Shown: positions 1-8,257 of the stretch, in pieces
How positions within the stretch are numbered: position 1 is the first letter of the stretch
How the letters are laid out: every line of letters starts with the position of its first letter
NCBI RefSeq assembly: GCF_003797825.1
Contig: NZ_RKME01000020.1
Location: forward strand, 1 to 64,000
Length of the DNA: 64,000 bases
DNA from: Gordonia sp. OPL2
Lineage (GTDB): Bacteria; Actinomycetota; Actinomycetes; Mycobacteriales; Mycobacteriaceae
Direction of reading: 5' to 3'
Notes under the pieces: generated by a model
Told to the model about the DNA's origin: nothing
Databases searched by the model: none
Seen by the model: only the letters and a program-made list of their open reading frames with translations
Translations under genes and position numbers: made by a program

Positions 1-246
1 GGGCGGGCCGTCGGGCGCCCCGGAAACCGTCCCGAAAAGGCGCCCAGAAAACTGCACGACCCGGAAAACCGCCCAGCCTTTCGACATTCTCCCAGGTCGC
101 GCGGTCGCGCCGACATCCACGCTCCTCCCGGGCGCATTCCCGGGGCGCTTTCCCGACAGTCCGGGCGCATTCCCGGGGCGCTTCTACGAGAGTCCGGGCA
201 CAGCTCCCGGGAGCGCTTCCGACTGCACCTTCCCGCCGCGGCACCC
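1..246. repeat. Non-coding window edge with a 33-bp imperfect tandem repeat
   Basis: No credible gene is visible. Three imperfect copies of a 33-bp unit lie at about 127-159, 160-192 and 193-225, each with a CCGGGCGCATTCCCGGGGCG-like core that is itself partly self-complementary (CCCGGG/CCCCGG). The third copy is the most diverged. The array sits just beyond the 3' end of the minus-strand MOSC gene, so it could help terminate transcription, but there is no U-tract and this is inference. Confidence 0.6.
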
Positions 247-843
247 TCACCCGATCGGTTGTGCCCGCTTCACCTGATCGGCGGCGCGGGCGGGATCGAG
301 TTCGACGTCGGTGGTGATGAGCGCCGGTCCGATCCGCAGGACACCGGAGGTGAGGGGCTGTGCCCGCAGGCCGCCGCGCCCGATCAACGCCTTACGCGTG
401 CCCTCCCCGGCGACGGTGTCCATCCACGAGCACGGGTGGGCCGGACGACCGCCGCGGAAGGTGACCGGGCCGTCGCCGGTGTCGATCGAGAACTCCCGCC
501 CGCGTAACGGATCCAGTTCGAGACCGCGCACCACGACGTTGCGTCGGGCAAGTGCCGGGTCGGCGTCGCCCGCGGCCGACTGCCAGGCCTCGACCGCCAG
601 GAAGGTGACGGCCGCCTCGGTGTGCGCGCGGACGCCGTAGAACCGATCACCCCGGATCCCCTTGTCGGCCACGATCTCGACGGACTCCGGGCTGCTCGTC
701 TCCACCTCATCGGCCGGACCGTCCTTCGGCCGACCGAAATACGCGTGACGCGGTGACACCAGCAGCGAGACGATCTCGAACCGATACTCCACGGCTTCGA
801 GGGTGGCACGTCCAGAGGCCGATTGCGACCGAACGCCGCGCAT
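247..843 (-). CDS. MOSC domain-containing protein
   Basis: This 198-residue protein resembles MOSC-domain proteins, the family of the molybdenum-cofactor sulfurase C-terminal domain, which handle sulfur or molybdenum cofactor transfer. Supporting segments are FEIVSLLVSP near the N-terminus, the DKGIRGDRFYG block, RRNVVVRGLEL, and PCSWMD, which supplies the cysteine usually conserved in the family. The ATG at 843 is preferred because a GAGGTG Shine-Dalgarno sequence precedes it by about 5 nt. An upstream GTG at 852 and an internal GTG at 792, closer to the conserved domain, are alternatives. The Shine-Dalgarno and start codon lie inside a palindromic repeat (about 840-914). The gene follows the AAA ATPase in the same direction. 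Its substrate is unknown. Confidence 0.75.
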   Translation of the reverse strand: MRGVRSQSASGRATLEAVEYRFEIVSLLVSPRHAYFGRPKDGPADEVETSSPESVEIVADKGIRGDRFYGVRAHTEAAVTFLAVEAWQSAAGDADPALARRNVVVRGLELDPLRGREFSIDTGDGPVTFRGGRPAHPCSWMDTVAGEGTRKALIGRGGLRAQPLTSGVLRIGPALITTDVELDPARAADQVKRAQPIG

Positions 844-914
844 GACAGTCACCTCAGCGGGTCGACAAGTGGATTATCCACGTATCGACGCTCCCTCGTG
901 ACTCTCATGCGGTC
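840..914. repeat. Palindromic element, diverged copy (partner at 14741-14815)
   Basis: An outer inverted repeat pairs GCATGACAGTCAC (about 840-852) with GTGACTCTCATGC (about 898-910), with one mismatch. Between them is a central near-palindrome, GTGGATTATCCAC, at 869-881. The layout matches the element at 14741-14815, whose outer arms are longer and perfect. The left arm supplies the ribosome-binding site and start codon of the MOSC gene. The central motif is one base off a DnaA box, but there is no replication context. Confidence 0.7.
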
Positions 915-939
915 GCCCGCAGACGCCGGCCGAGCCGAC

Positions 940-2559
940 CTATCCCCGCTCGTCTCGCGGCACGTAATGCAACCCCCGGAACACCGCGCTGCTGGCGACG
1001 ACCGACGCATCGAGTTCCACACCCCGATGCCGTGCCATGCGCAGCGCGAGGCGCAGCAACATCTTGATGTCGCGAGGGGTGATGTCGGGGAAGCCGCCCA
1101 CGAGGTCGTCGAGGAGGTCCTCGCCGAGTGCGATGTCGTTGCCTGCTGCGAGGATCTGCCAGATCTGCCGCGCATCCTTCGGTCCGGGAGGCTGATATTC
1201 GATGACGGCCGCGCAGCGCGCGAGGATGGCCTCGTCGACGCCGTCCACGCGATTGGTGGTCAGGAACAGCAGCCCGTCGAAATACTCCAGCGTGCGGAGG
1301 AACTCGGCCACGATGGCGTTCTGGGAGAGGTCCAGTCCGCGTTCCATCACGAACACGTCGGCTTCGTCGAGCAGCAGGACGGCATCCCAGCGCTTGGCCC
1401 GGTCGAAGATGACCTCGAGGTTCTTGCGGACGAGTTCGGCAGTGATCCCGAGCGAGCCGGAGTGGATGGAGTAGAGCGGGCGACCGGTGACCTCGGCGTA
1501 CACCTCGGCGGTGAGTGTCTTCCCCACGCCCGGGCGGCCTTTCGCGAGGATCACGTTGCCCGCCGACTTCCCGTCGATGATGTCGCCGGTGAAGACCGAG
1601 ATGTCGGTGGTCAGGATGGTGAGCAGTTCACGCTGATCGTCCGGCAGCACGAGCTTGTCCTGCAGATGGGTGTCGTACTCGTAGGCGCTCAGGTCGGCGG
1701 TGTTGACGTCGAGGAAGTCCTGCGCGCCGAGATCGAAGACCCGGACAGCCGTGATGACCGGGACCGGACCGTAGGCGTCGTCGCCGGTGTCACCGGCGGC
1801 GGCGGAGACGGAGTCGTCGCCGAACAGGACCGACGGGGCGACCATGCGCAATGCGGCGATCTCCGTGGGCGCGACGTCGTGCACGACCTTGCGGTTCTCC
1901 CGCTTGTTCGGTGAGCGGTAGTCGTCGGTCCGGATCACCCGACCGGTGAACCGGTACTGCTTGCCGAAACCCTCGTCGATGATCGTCTGGTAGGCGTCGC
2001 GTCGAGTCTGGTACTCCGCCTTGAGATCCGGGGTCTCCTTGTAGGCGCCGCCGGCCGCGAGGACGTCGGCGGGCACCTTCCCGACCACCTCGGTCTCCTC
2101 GAACATCAGTACCCGCGGCTTGCGAGAGGGTCGCTTCACGGTGGCGTTGTCGGCCTCCATCGTGACCTTGATCCGGGGGCCGTGCGTGCGGTCGGCATGT
2201 TCCATCGTGATGTCGATGACCAGATACGGGTGCAGATGACCGTCGGATTCCCGGACGTAGAGCCAGCCGTCGATGAGATCGTGGCGCAGGAAGCTGCGGA
2301 AGATCTCGGTGGCGGCATCGATGTGCGGGATGCGCGGGAATCGCCCCGATCGGGCGGACTGGATCGCGGCCACCGCCCTGGCGAACGAGTTCTCCGCCGC
2401 CGCATGTGCGGTGGCGGCGAGGTCGGCCAGGGCTGCATCGGTCAGGTCGCGATCGGCGACCGCCAGTTCCGGCGACCGCCACGCCTGGGCCTGACGACGC
2501 GCTGCGGCAAGGTCGTCCGACGACGTGGCGGCCACCAGGGCCGTGGGTGCGACGAGCAT
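940..2559 (-). CDS. AAA family ATPase, last gene of the cat operon
   Basis: This 539-residue protein has an N-terminal region of about 300 residues that I cannot assign and a C-terminal AAA ATPase domain. The Walker A is GRPGVGKT near residue 340, the Walker B is VLLLDEADVF near 398, a sensor-1-like LFLTTNR follows, and ARCAAVIEY is in the position of the arginine-finger region. Its start is only 4 bp beyond the catA stop, with no obvious Shine-Dalgarno, so translation is probably coupled to catA. The domain resembles remodelling ATPases (spastin/CbbQ-like grouping is uncertain). Its position suggests a chaperone or activator for an enzyme of aromatic catabolism, possibly a metal-dependent dioxygenase, but that is inference only. 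Confidence 0.75.
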   Translation of the reverse strand: MLVAPTALVAATSSDDLAAARRQAQAWRSPELAVADRDLTDAALADLAATAHAAAENSFARAVAAIQSARSGRFPRIPHIDAATEIFRSFLRHDLIDGWLYVRESDGHLHPYLVIDITMEHADRTHGPRIKVTMEADNATVKRPSRKPRVLMFEETEVVGKVPADVLAAGGAYKETPDLKAEYQTRRDAYQTIIDEGFGKQYRFTGRVIRTDDYRSPNKRENRKVVHDVAPTEIAALRMVAPSVLFGDDSVSAAAGDTGDDAYGPVPVITAVRVFDLGAQDFLDVNTADLSAYEYDTHLQDKLVLPDDQRELLTILTTDISVFTGDIIDGKSAGNVILAKGRPGVGKTLTAEVYAEVTGRPLYSIHSGSLGITAELVRKNLEVIFDRAKRWDAVLLLDEADVFVMERGLDLSQNAIVAEFLRTLEYFDGLLFLTTNRVDGVDEAILARCAAVIEYQPPGPKDARQIWQILAAGNDIALGEDLLDDLVGGFPDITPRDIKMLLRLALRMARHRGVELDASVVASSAVFRGLHYVPRDERG

Positions 2560-2563
2560 GGGG

Positions 2564-3439
2564 TCAGCGCCGCGGGTCGAGCACGAAGTCGTAGTCGACG
2601 AGGACGCCCTCGCCGGACGGGTCGTCGCGCGGATCGAGCATCAGTTCCGGCTTCACCGCCGAGGCGATGTCGTCGTCGTTGTGCGGGTCACCCGGGAAGT
2701 AGAGCTGGGTGGTGATGAGTTCGTATCCCGGAGCGCTCACCTTGAAGTGCAGGTGCGCCGGGCGCCACGCGTGCCATCCCGCGGCCGCGATCAGCTGGCC
2801 GCACGCACCGTCGGTCGGGATCTGGTACGGCGCGGGGCGCAGGCTGTGGATCTCGAATCGCCCGTCCTCGTTGGCCATCCACGTGCCCCGCAGGTTCCAC
2901 TCGGGGAGCCCGGGCGCGAACTGCGAGTAGAAGCCGAGATCGTCGGCGTGCCACAGCTCGATCTTGGCCTCGGGCAGCGGGGTGCCGTCGACGGCGCGCA
3001 CCTGACCGGCGAACACCATCGGCGTGCCGGGCTCGTCGTCGCGCATCGGGATCGTGCCGTTCCAGGACAACTCGGGTGAGCCGTCGATGTAGTAGGGGCC
3101 CTCGATGGTGCCCTTGCTGCCCTCGCGGTGGGCGTTGGCGACCTCTTCGACCGAGTGCTCGAGCCAGACGTCGAGGAACAGCGGCCACTCGCCGTCCTCG
3201 CCGACCTTGATCAGCCATGCCTTGAGCGCGTTGTACTCCGCGTAGCTGACCTGGTCCTCGATGATGAGGTCGTTGAGTCCCTTGATCACCTTCGAGGCGA
3301 GATAGTCGACGCGTGCGGTGTCGACGACGCCGGATCGCGTGGCGGCGGTCTCCATCCGCTCACGGAATCGTGCCGAGGCGTTGGCGCCGGACTCGGCGGC
3401 CTTGGCAGTGACTTCGGTGTCGAAGCTGAGATCGGTCAT
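2564..3439 (-). CDS. catA: Catechol 1,2-dioxygenase (intradiol)
   Basis: The enzyme cleaves catechol between its hydroxyls to cis,cis-muconate using non-heme Fe(III) in the cytoplasm. At 291 residues it has the normal length for the actinobacterial enzyme. The four iron ligands are visible: one Tyr in GPYY (about residue 116), one in PAPYQIPTDG (about 203), and two His in RPAHLHF (about 229-231). An N-terminal helical dimerisation domain precedes the catalytic beta-sandwich. A GAAGGAG ribosome-binding site lies upstream of ATG 3439. The gene follows catC by 55 bp and precedes the AAA ATPase by 4 bp. Confidence 0.96.
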   Translation of the reverse strand: MTDLSFDTEVTAKAAESGANASARFRERMETAATRSGVVDTARVDYLASKVIKGLNDLIIEDQVSYAEYNALKAWLIKVGEDGEWPLFLDVWLEHSVEEVANAHREGSKGTIEGPYYIDGSPELSWNGTIPMRDDEPGTPMVFAGQVRAVDGTPLPEAKIELWHADDLGFYSQFAPGLPEWNLRGTWMANEDGRFEIHSLRPAPYQIPTDGACGQLIAAAGWHAWRPAHLHFKVSAPGYELITTQLYFPGDPHNDDDIASAVKPELMLDPRDDPSGEGVLVDYDFVLDPRR

Positions 3440-3494
3440 GGGTCGTGCTCCTTCGTGAACGGCCTGAGGGCTGACGCTGTGGGTGAGGGCCGGC

Positions 3495-3779
3495 TCAGCC
3501 CGCAGCGATATCCGAGGGGTGGGTGGCCAGGGGGGTCACCGAGATGTCCATGTAGGCGAACAGCGGCAGTCCGGAGAGGATGCCGTGCAATTCGTCGTTG
3601 CCGTCCACATCGAAGATCGAGTAGTTCGAGTACTCGCCGACGATGCGCCAGATGTGGGGCCACTTGCCGGTGCGCTGCAACTCCTGCGAGTACGCCTTCT
3701 CGCGCGCGACGATGTCGGCGCGAACGTCTGCGTCGAGGTCGTGCGGGATGTGCACGTCCATGCGAACGTGGAACAGCAT
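3495..3779 (-). CDS. catC: Muconolactone delta-isomerase
   Basis: This protein of 94 residues is the usual small size of muconolactone isomerase, which converts muconolactone to 3-oxoadipate enol-lactone. It opens with MLFHVRMDVHIPHDL and contains the family block around YSQELQRTGKWPHIWRIVG, followed by SIFDV and a C-terminal LPLFAYMDISVTPLATHPS segment. The family forms a homodecamer. It starts 2 bp after catB, so the two are probably translationally coupled. The product is the substrate of PcaD, encoded 12.5 kb away in this window. Confidence 0.96.
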   Translation of the reverse strand: MLFHVRMDVHIPHDLDADVRADIVAREKAYSQELQRTGKWPHIWRIVGEYSNYSIFDVDGNDELHGILSGLPLFAYMDISVTPLATHPSDIAAG

Positions 3780-3781
3780 CG

Positions 3782-4888
3782 TCAGCTCCGATCGAGTCGA
3801 TAGTGGGCCAGCTTGTCCGGGTCGATCTCGAAACCGATTCCTGCACAGGCGGACCGATGCAGATACCCGTCGCTGATCTGCAGCGGGTTGGCGAGGAGGT
3901 CGTCGGTCATGTCCAGGAAGTTGGAGAGTTCGCCGGCGTTGCGCGACGTGGACTCGAACGCGGAGCCGAAGGCGAGCGCGCAGGCCGTGCCTACCTGGCC
4001 GTCGATCTGGTTGCCGATCACGACCTCGAGGCCGAGCCCCTCGGCGAGGTGATGCACGCGCCGCGAGGTGGTGAAACCGGTACGGGCGGTCTTGATGCTG
4101 ATGGCGGTCGCGGCGCCGGCGAGGATCTCGCGGGTGACGTCGGCGGGCGTGGGCACCGACTCATCGGCGATGAACGGTACGTCGAGTTGTCCGACAAGCC
4201 AACGGCGTCCGATGACATCGTCGGCCGGGCAGAGCTCCTCGGCGAACAGCAGACCGAGATCCGACATCTCCTTCATCGCCCGCGCGGACTCCGAGGCGGT
4301 CCATCCGCGATTGCCGTCGACGTAGAGGTCGATCTCGTCGCCGAACCGTTCGCGCAGCGCCCGGACGACAGCGGTGTCGAGTTGCACCGGCCTGCGTCCC
4401 ACCTTGACCTTGAATGTGGTGATGCCGTACAGATCACGCATCTTCTCGGCCTCGGCGACCATCGTCGCCGGATCGTCGAAGCCCAGCATGTGACTGACCC
4501 GCATGCGGTCGGTGTAACCACCGAGCAGATCCGCCACCGGCATCTGCAACGCCTTGCCCAGCGCGTCCCAGATCGCCATGTCCAGAGCGGATTTCGCGGT
4601 CGGGTTGCCGACGGTGCGCGCCAGGCGCGACGTCACGACCTCACGCTCGAGCAGGGTCAACCCGATGACCTGCGGTGCGAACACCTTCTCGATCACTGCG
4701 ACGATGCCGTCCTGGGTCTCGCCATAGGTGAACGGACGGGGCGGTGCCTCCGCGACACCCACGATGCCGTCGTCGGTGAGCACCCGGACCAGCACATGCT
4801 CGGCCACGTGCACTTCACCGGACGCGAATCGCAGAGGTTTCGAGTACGGGATGGCGAACGGGATCGCCTCGACCGCAATGATCTTCAC
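3782..4888 (-). CDS. catB: Muconate cycloisomerase
   Basis: The enzyme converts cis,cis-muconate to (+)-muconolactone and belongs to the enolase superfamily. The barrel residues are visible: KVKVG near residue 160, metal ligands in VDGNRGW (about 191), EELCP (about 218) and IADESV (about 241), and the second catalytic Lys in ISIKTARTG (about 264). GTG 4888 is the start because VKIIAVEAIPF is the normal N-terminus and a GGAG site precedes it. The protein is then 368 residues, standard for the family. The GTG overlaps the catR stop (GTGA), so catB is translationally coupled to its regulator. Confidence 0.95.
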   Translation of the reverse strand: MKIIAVEAIPFAIPYSKPLRFASGEVHVAEHVLVRVLTDDGIVGVAEAPPRPFTYGETQDGIVAVIEKVFAPQVIGLTLLEREVVTSRLARTVGNPTAKSALDMAIWDALGKALQMPVADLLGGYTDRMRVSHMLGFDDPATMVAEAEKMRDLYGITTFKVKVGRRPVQLDTAVVRALRERFGDEIDLYVDGNRGWTASESARAMKEMSDLGLLFAEELCPADDVIGRRWLVGQLDVPFIADESVPTPADVTREILAGAATAISIKTARTGFTTSRRVHHLAEGLGLEVVIGNQIDGQVGTACALAFGSAFESTSRNAGELSNFLDMTDDLLANPLQISDGYLHRSACAGIGFEIDPDKLAHYRLDRS

Positions 4889-5859
4889 GGGTGTTCTCCA
4901 ACGTAGGTGTCGCTCGGTGAGCGGTGGGTGTCGAGGTCGGCGGACGGGCGTCCGCCCGTCCCCGGGGCTGGGGTCGCGTCCGCGGAGAACGCACCGGCGA
5001 TGACATCGGCGACGGATTCGACGACGGGATTGTCCTGCCCACTCCGCCACGCCAGGGCGAGTTCGACGGTGCCGGCGTCGACGAGATCCCGGATGACGAG
5101 ACCCTCCAGCGGCAGTGAGCGCACGGACGCCGGCAGCACCGCCACGCCCATGCCGGCAGCGACGAGAGCGAGCAGGACCGCGGTACCCGGTGCCTGGTGG
5201 GCCCGCTGGGGGACGAACCCGGCCCGATGACAGGTGCGGACGGCGGCGTCATTGACGGCCGAGTCGCGGCTGTCGTACATCACGAACATCTCGTTGCGCA
5301 GATCGCCGACCGAGACGACCGGCTCGACGGCCAGGCGGTGATCGACGGAGACGGCGAGCACCATCGGCTCGATGTCGATCAGTCGCATCTCGATGTCCTC
5401 GCCGACCACCGGTGGGCGCAGGACACCGAGGTCGATCGACAGGCTGCGCAGTCCGTCGCACTGCACCGGCGTCAGCATGTCCGACTGGATACGGAGGTCG
5501 ACATCGGGCAGTTCACGCTTGACCAGCCGTGCGATGCGCGGGAGATGGGAGAAGGCGGCGATGCCGGTGAGTCCGAGACGGACCATCCCGCTCCGTCCGG
5601 CGGCTATCCGGCGCACTCCCTCGACGGCGTCGTCGACGTCGGCGAGAATCCGTTCGGCCTCTCCTCTGAGGTACTCACCGGCCGGCGTCAGGGCGACCTG
5701 ACGGGTGGTGCGGGCGAACAGCGTGACGTCGAGTTCGGACTCGAGCTGACGGATCGCGTACGACAGCGCGGGCTGCGCGACGTGCAGCTGGGTCGCGGCC
5801 TGCCCGAAGTGGCAGGTCTCGGCAACAGCTGCGAAGTAGCGCAGGTGCCGTAACTCCAT
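4885..5859 (-). CDS. catR: LysR-type regulator of catechol/benzoate genes
   Basis: This 324-residue protein opens with MELRHLRYFAAVAE, the standard N-terminus of CatR/BenM-type LysR regulators; the winged helix-turn-helix occupies roughly residues 1-60 and an inducer-binding domain follows. ATG 5859 is chosen over longer options because it gives this N-terminus. The C-terminus has a hydrophilic tail of about 30 residues rich in Pro, Ser and Asp. It is the first gene of the cat transcript and overlaps catB by 4 bp. Relatives respond to cis,cis-muconate or benzoate. The divergent benA suggests that it may also act on the ben promoter, which is inference. Confidence 0.88.
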   Translation of the reverse strand: MELRHLRYFAAVAETCHFGQAATQLHVAQPALSYAIRQLESELDVTLFARTTRQVALTPAGEYLRGEAERILADVDDAVEGVRRIAAGRSGMVRLGLTGIAAFSHLPRIARLVKRELPDVDLRIQSDMLTPVQCDGLRSLSIDLGVLRPPVVGEDIEMRLIDIEPMVLAVSVDHRLAVEPVVSVGDLRNEMFVMYDSRDSAVNDAAVRTCHRAGFVPQRAHQAPGTAVLLALVAAGMGVAVLPASVRSLPLEGLVIRDLVDAGTVELALAWRSGQDNPVVESVADVIAGAFSADATPAPGTGGRPSADLDTHRSPSDTYVGEHP

Positions 5860-6145
5860 GTCAGCGTGGTCTCTCTGTGTGAACGATCTCGGTGTCGGTG
5901 ACGCCGTCGGCCTCGCTGTCACCGAAGCCCGAGTAGCTGACTCACCATCGCGGCGCGTTGTGATCGGCACCACGTCTGAATCCACGGTAGATCCGGCATC
6001 CATACGACACAAGGACACAGTTTCCGTCTATTCATGAATGTCATCGATCAATAGGATGCTGGGTCAGGACTGGTGTTTACCCCGGTGTGATCGGTGCCAC
6101 GCGCTGCGACAGTGCAATGAGCAGCCCACATTCATGGAGGTAGAC
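5860..6145. promoter_or_regulatory. Divergent catR/benA control region
   Basis: This 286-bp gap separates the divergent catR and benA starts and must hold both promoters. It contains the palindrome ATTCATGAAT at 6030-6039, inside a wider pair CTATT (6028-6032) and AATAG (6050-6054) separated by 17 bp. These are plausible LysR-type operator half-sites. A GGAGG ribosome-binding site at 6136-6140 serves benA. Exact promoter boxes cannot be assigned with confidence. Confidence 0.5.
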
Positions 6146-7531
6146 ATGACCGCGTCGATCACCGACAACCTGCAGCATGTGCACTCGGTCCTCGCAGATG
6201 CGGTGATCGACGACCGGGAGGCCGGGATCTACCGGGCCAACCGGCGCATCTTCACCGACGAGGACATCTTCGAGCTCGAGATGAAACACATCTTCGAGGG
6301 CAACTGGATCTACCTCGCGCACGAGAGTCAGGTCGCGAACCCCGGCGACTACTTCACCACCTACATCGGCCGGCAACCGGTGATGATCACCCGCGACAAG
6401 AACGGCGAACTGCACTGCCTCATCAACGCATGTGCCCATCGCGGCGCGATGATCTGCCGACGCAAGACCGACAACCGGATGACCCTCACCTGCCCGTTCC
6501 ACGGATGGACCTTCCGCAACGACGGCACCCTGCTCAAGGTGAAGGACCCTGACGGAGCGGGCTACCCGGACACCTTCGACGTCGACGGATCGCACAATCT
6601 CACCAAGGTGGCGCGCTTCGACAACTACCGCGGTTTCCTCTTCGGCAGCCTCAACCCCGACGTCGTCTCGCTCGCGGAACATCTGGGCGACACGACGACG
6701 ATCATCGACATGCTCGTCGACCAGTCCCCCGACGGCCTCGAGGTACTGCGCGGGGCGTCGACCTACACCTACGACGGCAACTGGAAGGTGCAGGCGGAGA
6801 ACGGCGCCGACGGCTACCACGTCACCGCCACACACTGGAACTACGCCGCCACCACGTCGCGGCGCAGCACCGGCGAGTCGAAGAACGACACCAAAGCCCT
6901 CGACGCCGGCGGCTGGGGCAAGTCCGGTGGCGGCTACTGGTCGTACCCGAACGGCCATCTGTGCCTGTGGACATGGGCCGCCAATCCCCAGGATCGCCCG
7001 CTGTGGGACAAGATGGACGAGCTGAAGCAGCAATTCGGTGACGCCAAGGGCGAGTTCATGGTCAAGGGATCGCGCAACCTCTGCCTGTATCCGAATGTCT
7101 ATCTGATGGACCAGTTCTCGACCCAGATCCGGCACTTCCGGCCGATCGCACCGGACAAGACCGAGGTGACCATCTACTGCATCGCCCCCAAGGGGGAGAG
7201 CGATGCCGCTCGCGCACACCGTATCCGGCAGTACGAGGACTTCTTCAACGCCTCGGGGATGGCGACGCCGGACGATCTCGAGGAGTTCCGCTCCTGCCAG
7301 CTCACCTTCCGCGCTCAGGCCGCACCGTGGAACGACATGAGTCGAGGCGCCGAGCACTGGCTGACCGGACCCGATCCGGTGGCTCAGACGCTGGGCATGA
7401 CCGGAGTGATCTCGGCGGGTGTCAAGAACGAGGACGAGGGCCTCTACCCGGTCCAGCACGGCTACTGGCTGGAGACGATGCGCGCTGCGGCGGCAGCCGA
7501 GGAACAGAGCACCCCAACTCAGGTCGGGTAG
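6146..7531 (+). CDS. benA: Benzoate 1,2-dioxygenase large (alpha) subunit
   Basis: This is the catalytic subunit of the Rieske dioxygenase that converts benzoate to its cis-1,2-dihydrodiol carboxylate. At 461 residues it has the expected length. The Rieske [2Fe-2S] ligands are in CAHRG (about residue 96) and CPFHGW (about 116). The mononuclear iron site is in NGADGYHVTATHWNY (about 219-233). ATG 6146 follows a perfect GGAGG site at 6136-6140. It is the first gene of the ben operon and is separated from benB by an unusually long repeat-bearing spacer. Confidence 0.96.
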   Translation: MTASITDNLQHVHSVLADAVIDDREAGIYRANRRIFTDEDIFELEMKHIFEGNWIYLAHESQVANPGDYFTTYIGRQPVMITRDKNGELHCLINACAHRGAMICRRKTDNRMTLTCPFHGWTFRNDGTLLKVKDPDGAGYPDTFDVDGSHNLTKVARFDNYRGFLFGSLNPDVVSLAEHLGDTTTIIDMLVDQSPDGLEVLRGASTYTYDGNWKVQAENGADGYHVTATHWNYAATTSRRSTGESKNDTKALDAGGWGKSGGGYWSYPNGHLCLWTWAANPQDRPLWDKMDELKQQFGDAKGEFMVKGSRNLCLYPNVYLMDQFSTQIRHFRPIAPDKTEVTIYCIAPKGESDAARAHRIRQYEDFFNASGMATPDDLEEFRSCQLTFRAQAAPWNDMSRGAEHWLTGPDPVAQTLGMTGVISAGVKNEDEGLYPVQHGYWLETMRAAAAAEEQSTPTQVG

Positions 7532-7550
7532 ACCCCAGCCGCCATCACCG

Positions 7551-7668
7551 CCGGTCGAGTAGACACCGAGCCGCACCACCACCGCTGGTCGAGTAGACAC
7601 CGAGCCGCACCACCACCGCTGGTCGAGTAGACACCGAGCCGCCAGGCGAGGCGTCGTATCGAGACCAC
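7551..7668 (+). repeat. TGGTCGAGTAG-family repeat, three 34-bp units, between benA and benB
   Basis: The 163-bp benA-benB spacer holds three tandem units with a 34-bp period (GTCGAG at about 7554, 7588 and 7622), each with the core GGTCGAGTAGACACCGAGCC. The array ends in CGTATCGAGACC, the typical end of this dispersed family. Related arrays flank the GIY-YIG gene and lie at 35.9-36.15 kb. Here it lies inside an operon whose two subunits are needed in equal amounts. Confidence 0.85.
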
Positions 7669-7694
7669 CGCCCCACCCCAGACAGGACCACCGC

Positions 7695-8246
7695 ATGACC
7701 ACCACGCCCACCGGGGCCGCCACCGAGTCCCCCACCGCCGCGCATCCCGCCGGCACACTCATCACGCAGAACATGATCGAGCAGTTCCTCTATCGCGAGG
7801 CCCGCTTCCTCGACGACCGCGAGTTCGAGAAGTGGCTCGACTGCTACGCCGACGACGTCGTCTACTGGATGCCGTCGTGGGACGACGCCGACCGCCTGAC
7901 CGAGAACCCGCAGCGTGAGATCTCGCTGATCTACTACGCCAACAAGGGCGGACTGGAGGACCGGGTGTTCCGCATCCGCACCGAGCGGTCGTCGGCGACC
8001 TCCCTGCCGGAACCGCGGACCAGTCACAACATCAGCAACGTCGAGGTCATCGAACGACGCGGCGACCTCGTGGACGTGCGATTCAACTGGCACACCATGT
8101 ATTTCCGGTATCACACGGTCGATCCCTACTACGGCACATCCTTTTACACGATCGACTTCTCCGGGGATCAGCCGCTGATCCGGCGCAAGACGATCGTGCT
8201 GAAGAACGACTACATCCACCATGTGGTCGACGTCTACCACTTCTAG
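7695..8246 (+). CDS. benB: Benzoate 1,2-dioxygenase small (beta) subunit
   Basis: This 183-residue protein belongs to the ring-hydroxylating dioxygenase beta-subunit family (NTF2-like cone fold). It carries the characteristic segments FLYREARFLDDREFEKWLD, YWMPSW, and a C-terminal RRKTIVLKNDYIHHVVDVYHF stretch with the usual family ending. It forms the alpha3beta3 oxygenase with BenA and stabilises it. An N-terminal extension of about 25 residues rich in Thr and Ala precedes the conserved part. The ATG at 7695 follows the repeat array, and benC begins 11 bp after its stop. Confidence 0.95.
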   Translation: MTTTPTGAATESPTAAHPAGTLITQNMIEQFLYREARFLDDREFEKWLDCYADDVVYWMPSWDDADRLTENPQREISLIYYANKGGLEDRVFRIRTERSSATSLPEPRTSHNISNVEVIERRGDLVDVRFNWHTMYFRYHTVDPYYGTSFYTIDFSGDQPLIRRKTIVLKNDYIHHVVDVYHF

Positions 8247-8257
8247 GAACCGATCAG

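Noticed and set aside
869..881. DnaA-box-like GTGGATTATCCAC (also at 14772-14784), and TGTGGATAG near 14151, as a possible origin of replication
   Set aside because: Each is one base off the consensus, only a few are present, and no dnaA, dnaN or AT-rich unwinding region is nearby. They fit better as part of a palindromic repeat or chance.
6077..7774. Long open frames on the opposite strand of benA, of the benC fusion, and of other genes
   Set aside because: High-GC DNA yields such shadow frames. The translations are rich in Arg, Gly, Val and Asp or Pro without recognisable domains, while the opposite-strand genes have clear families.
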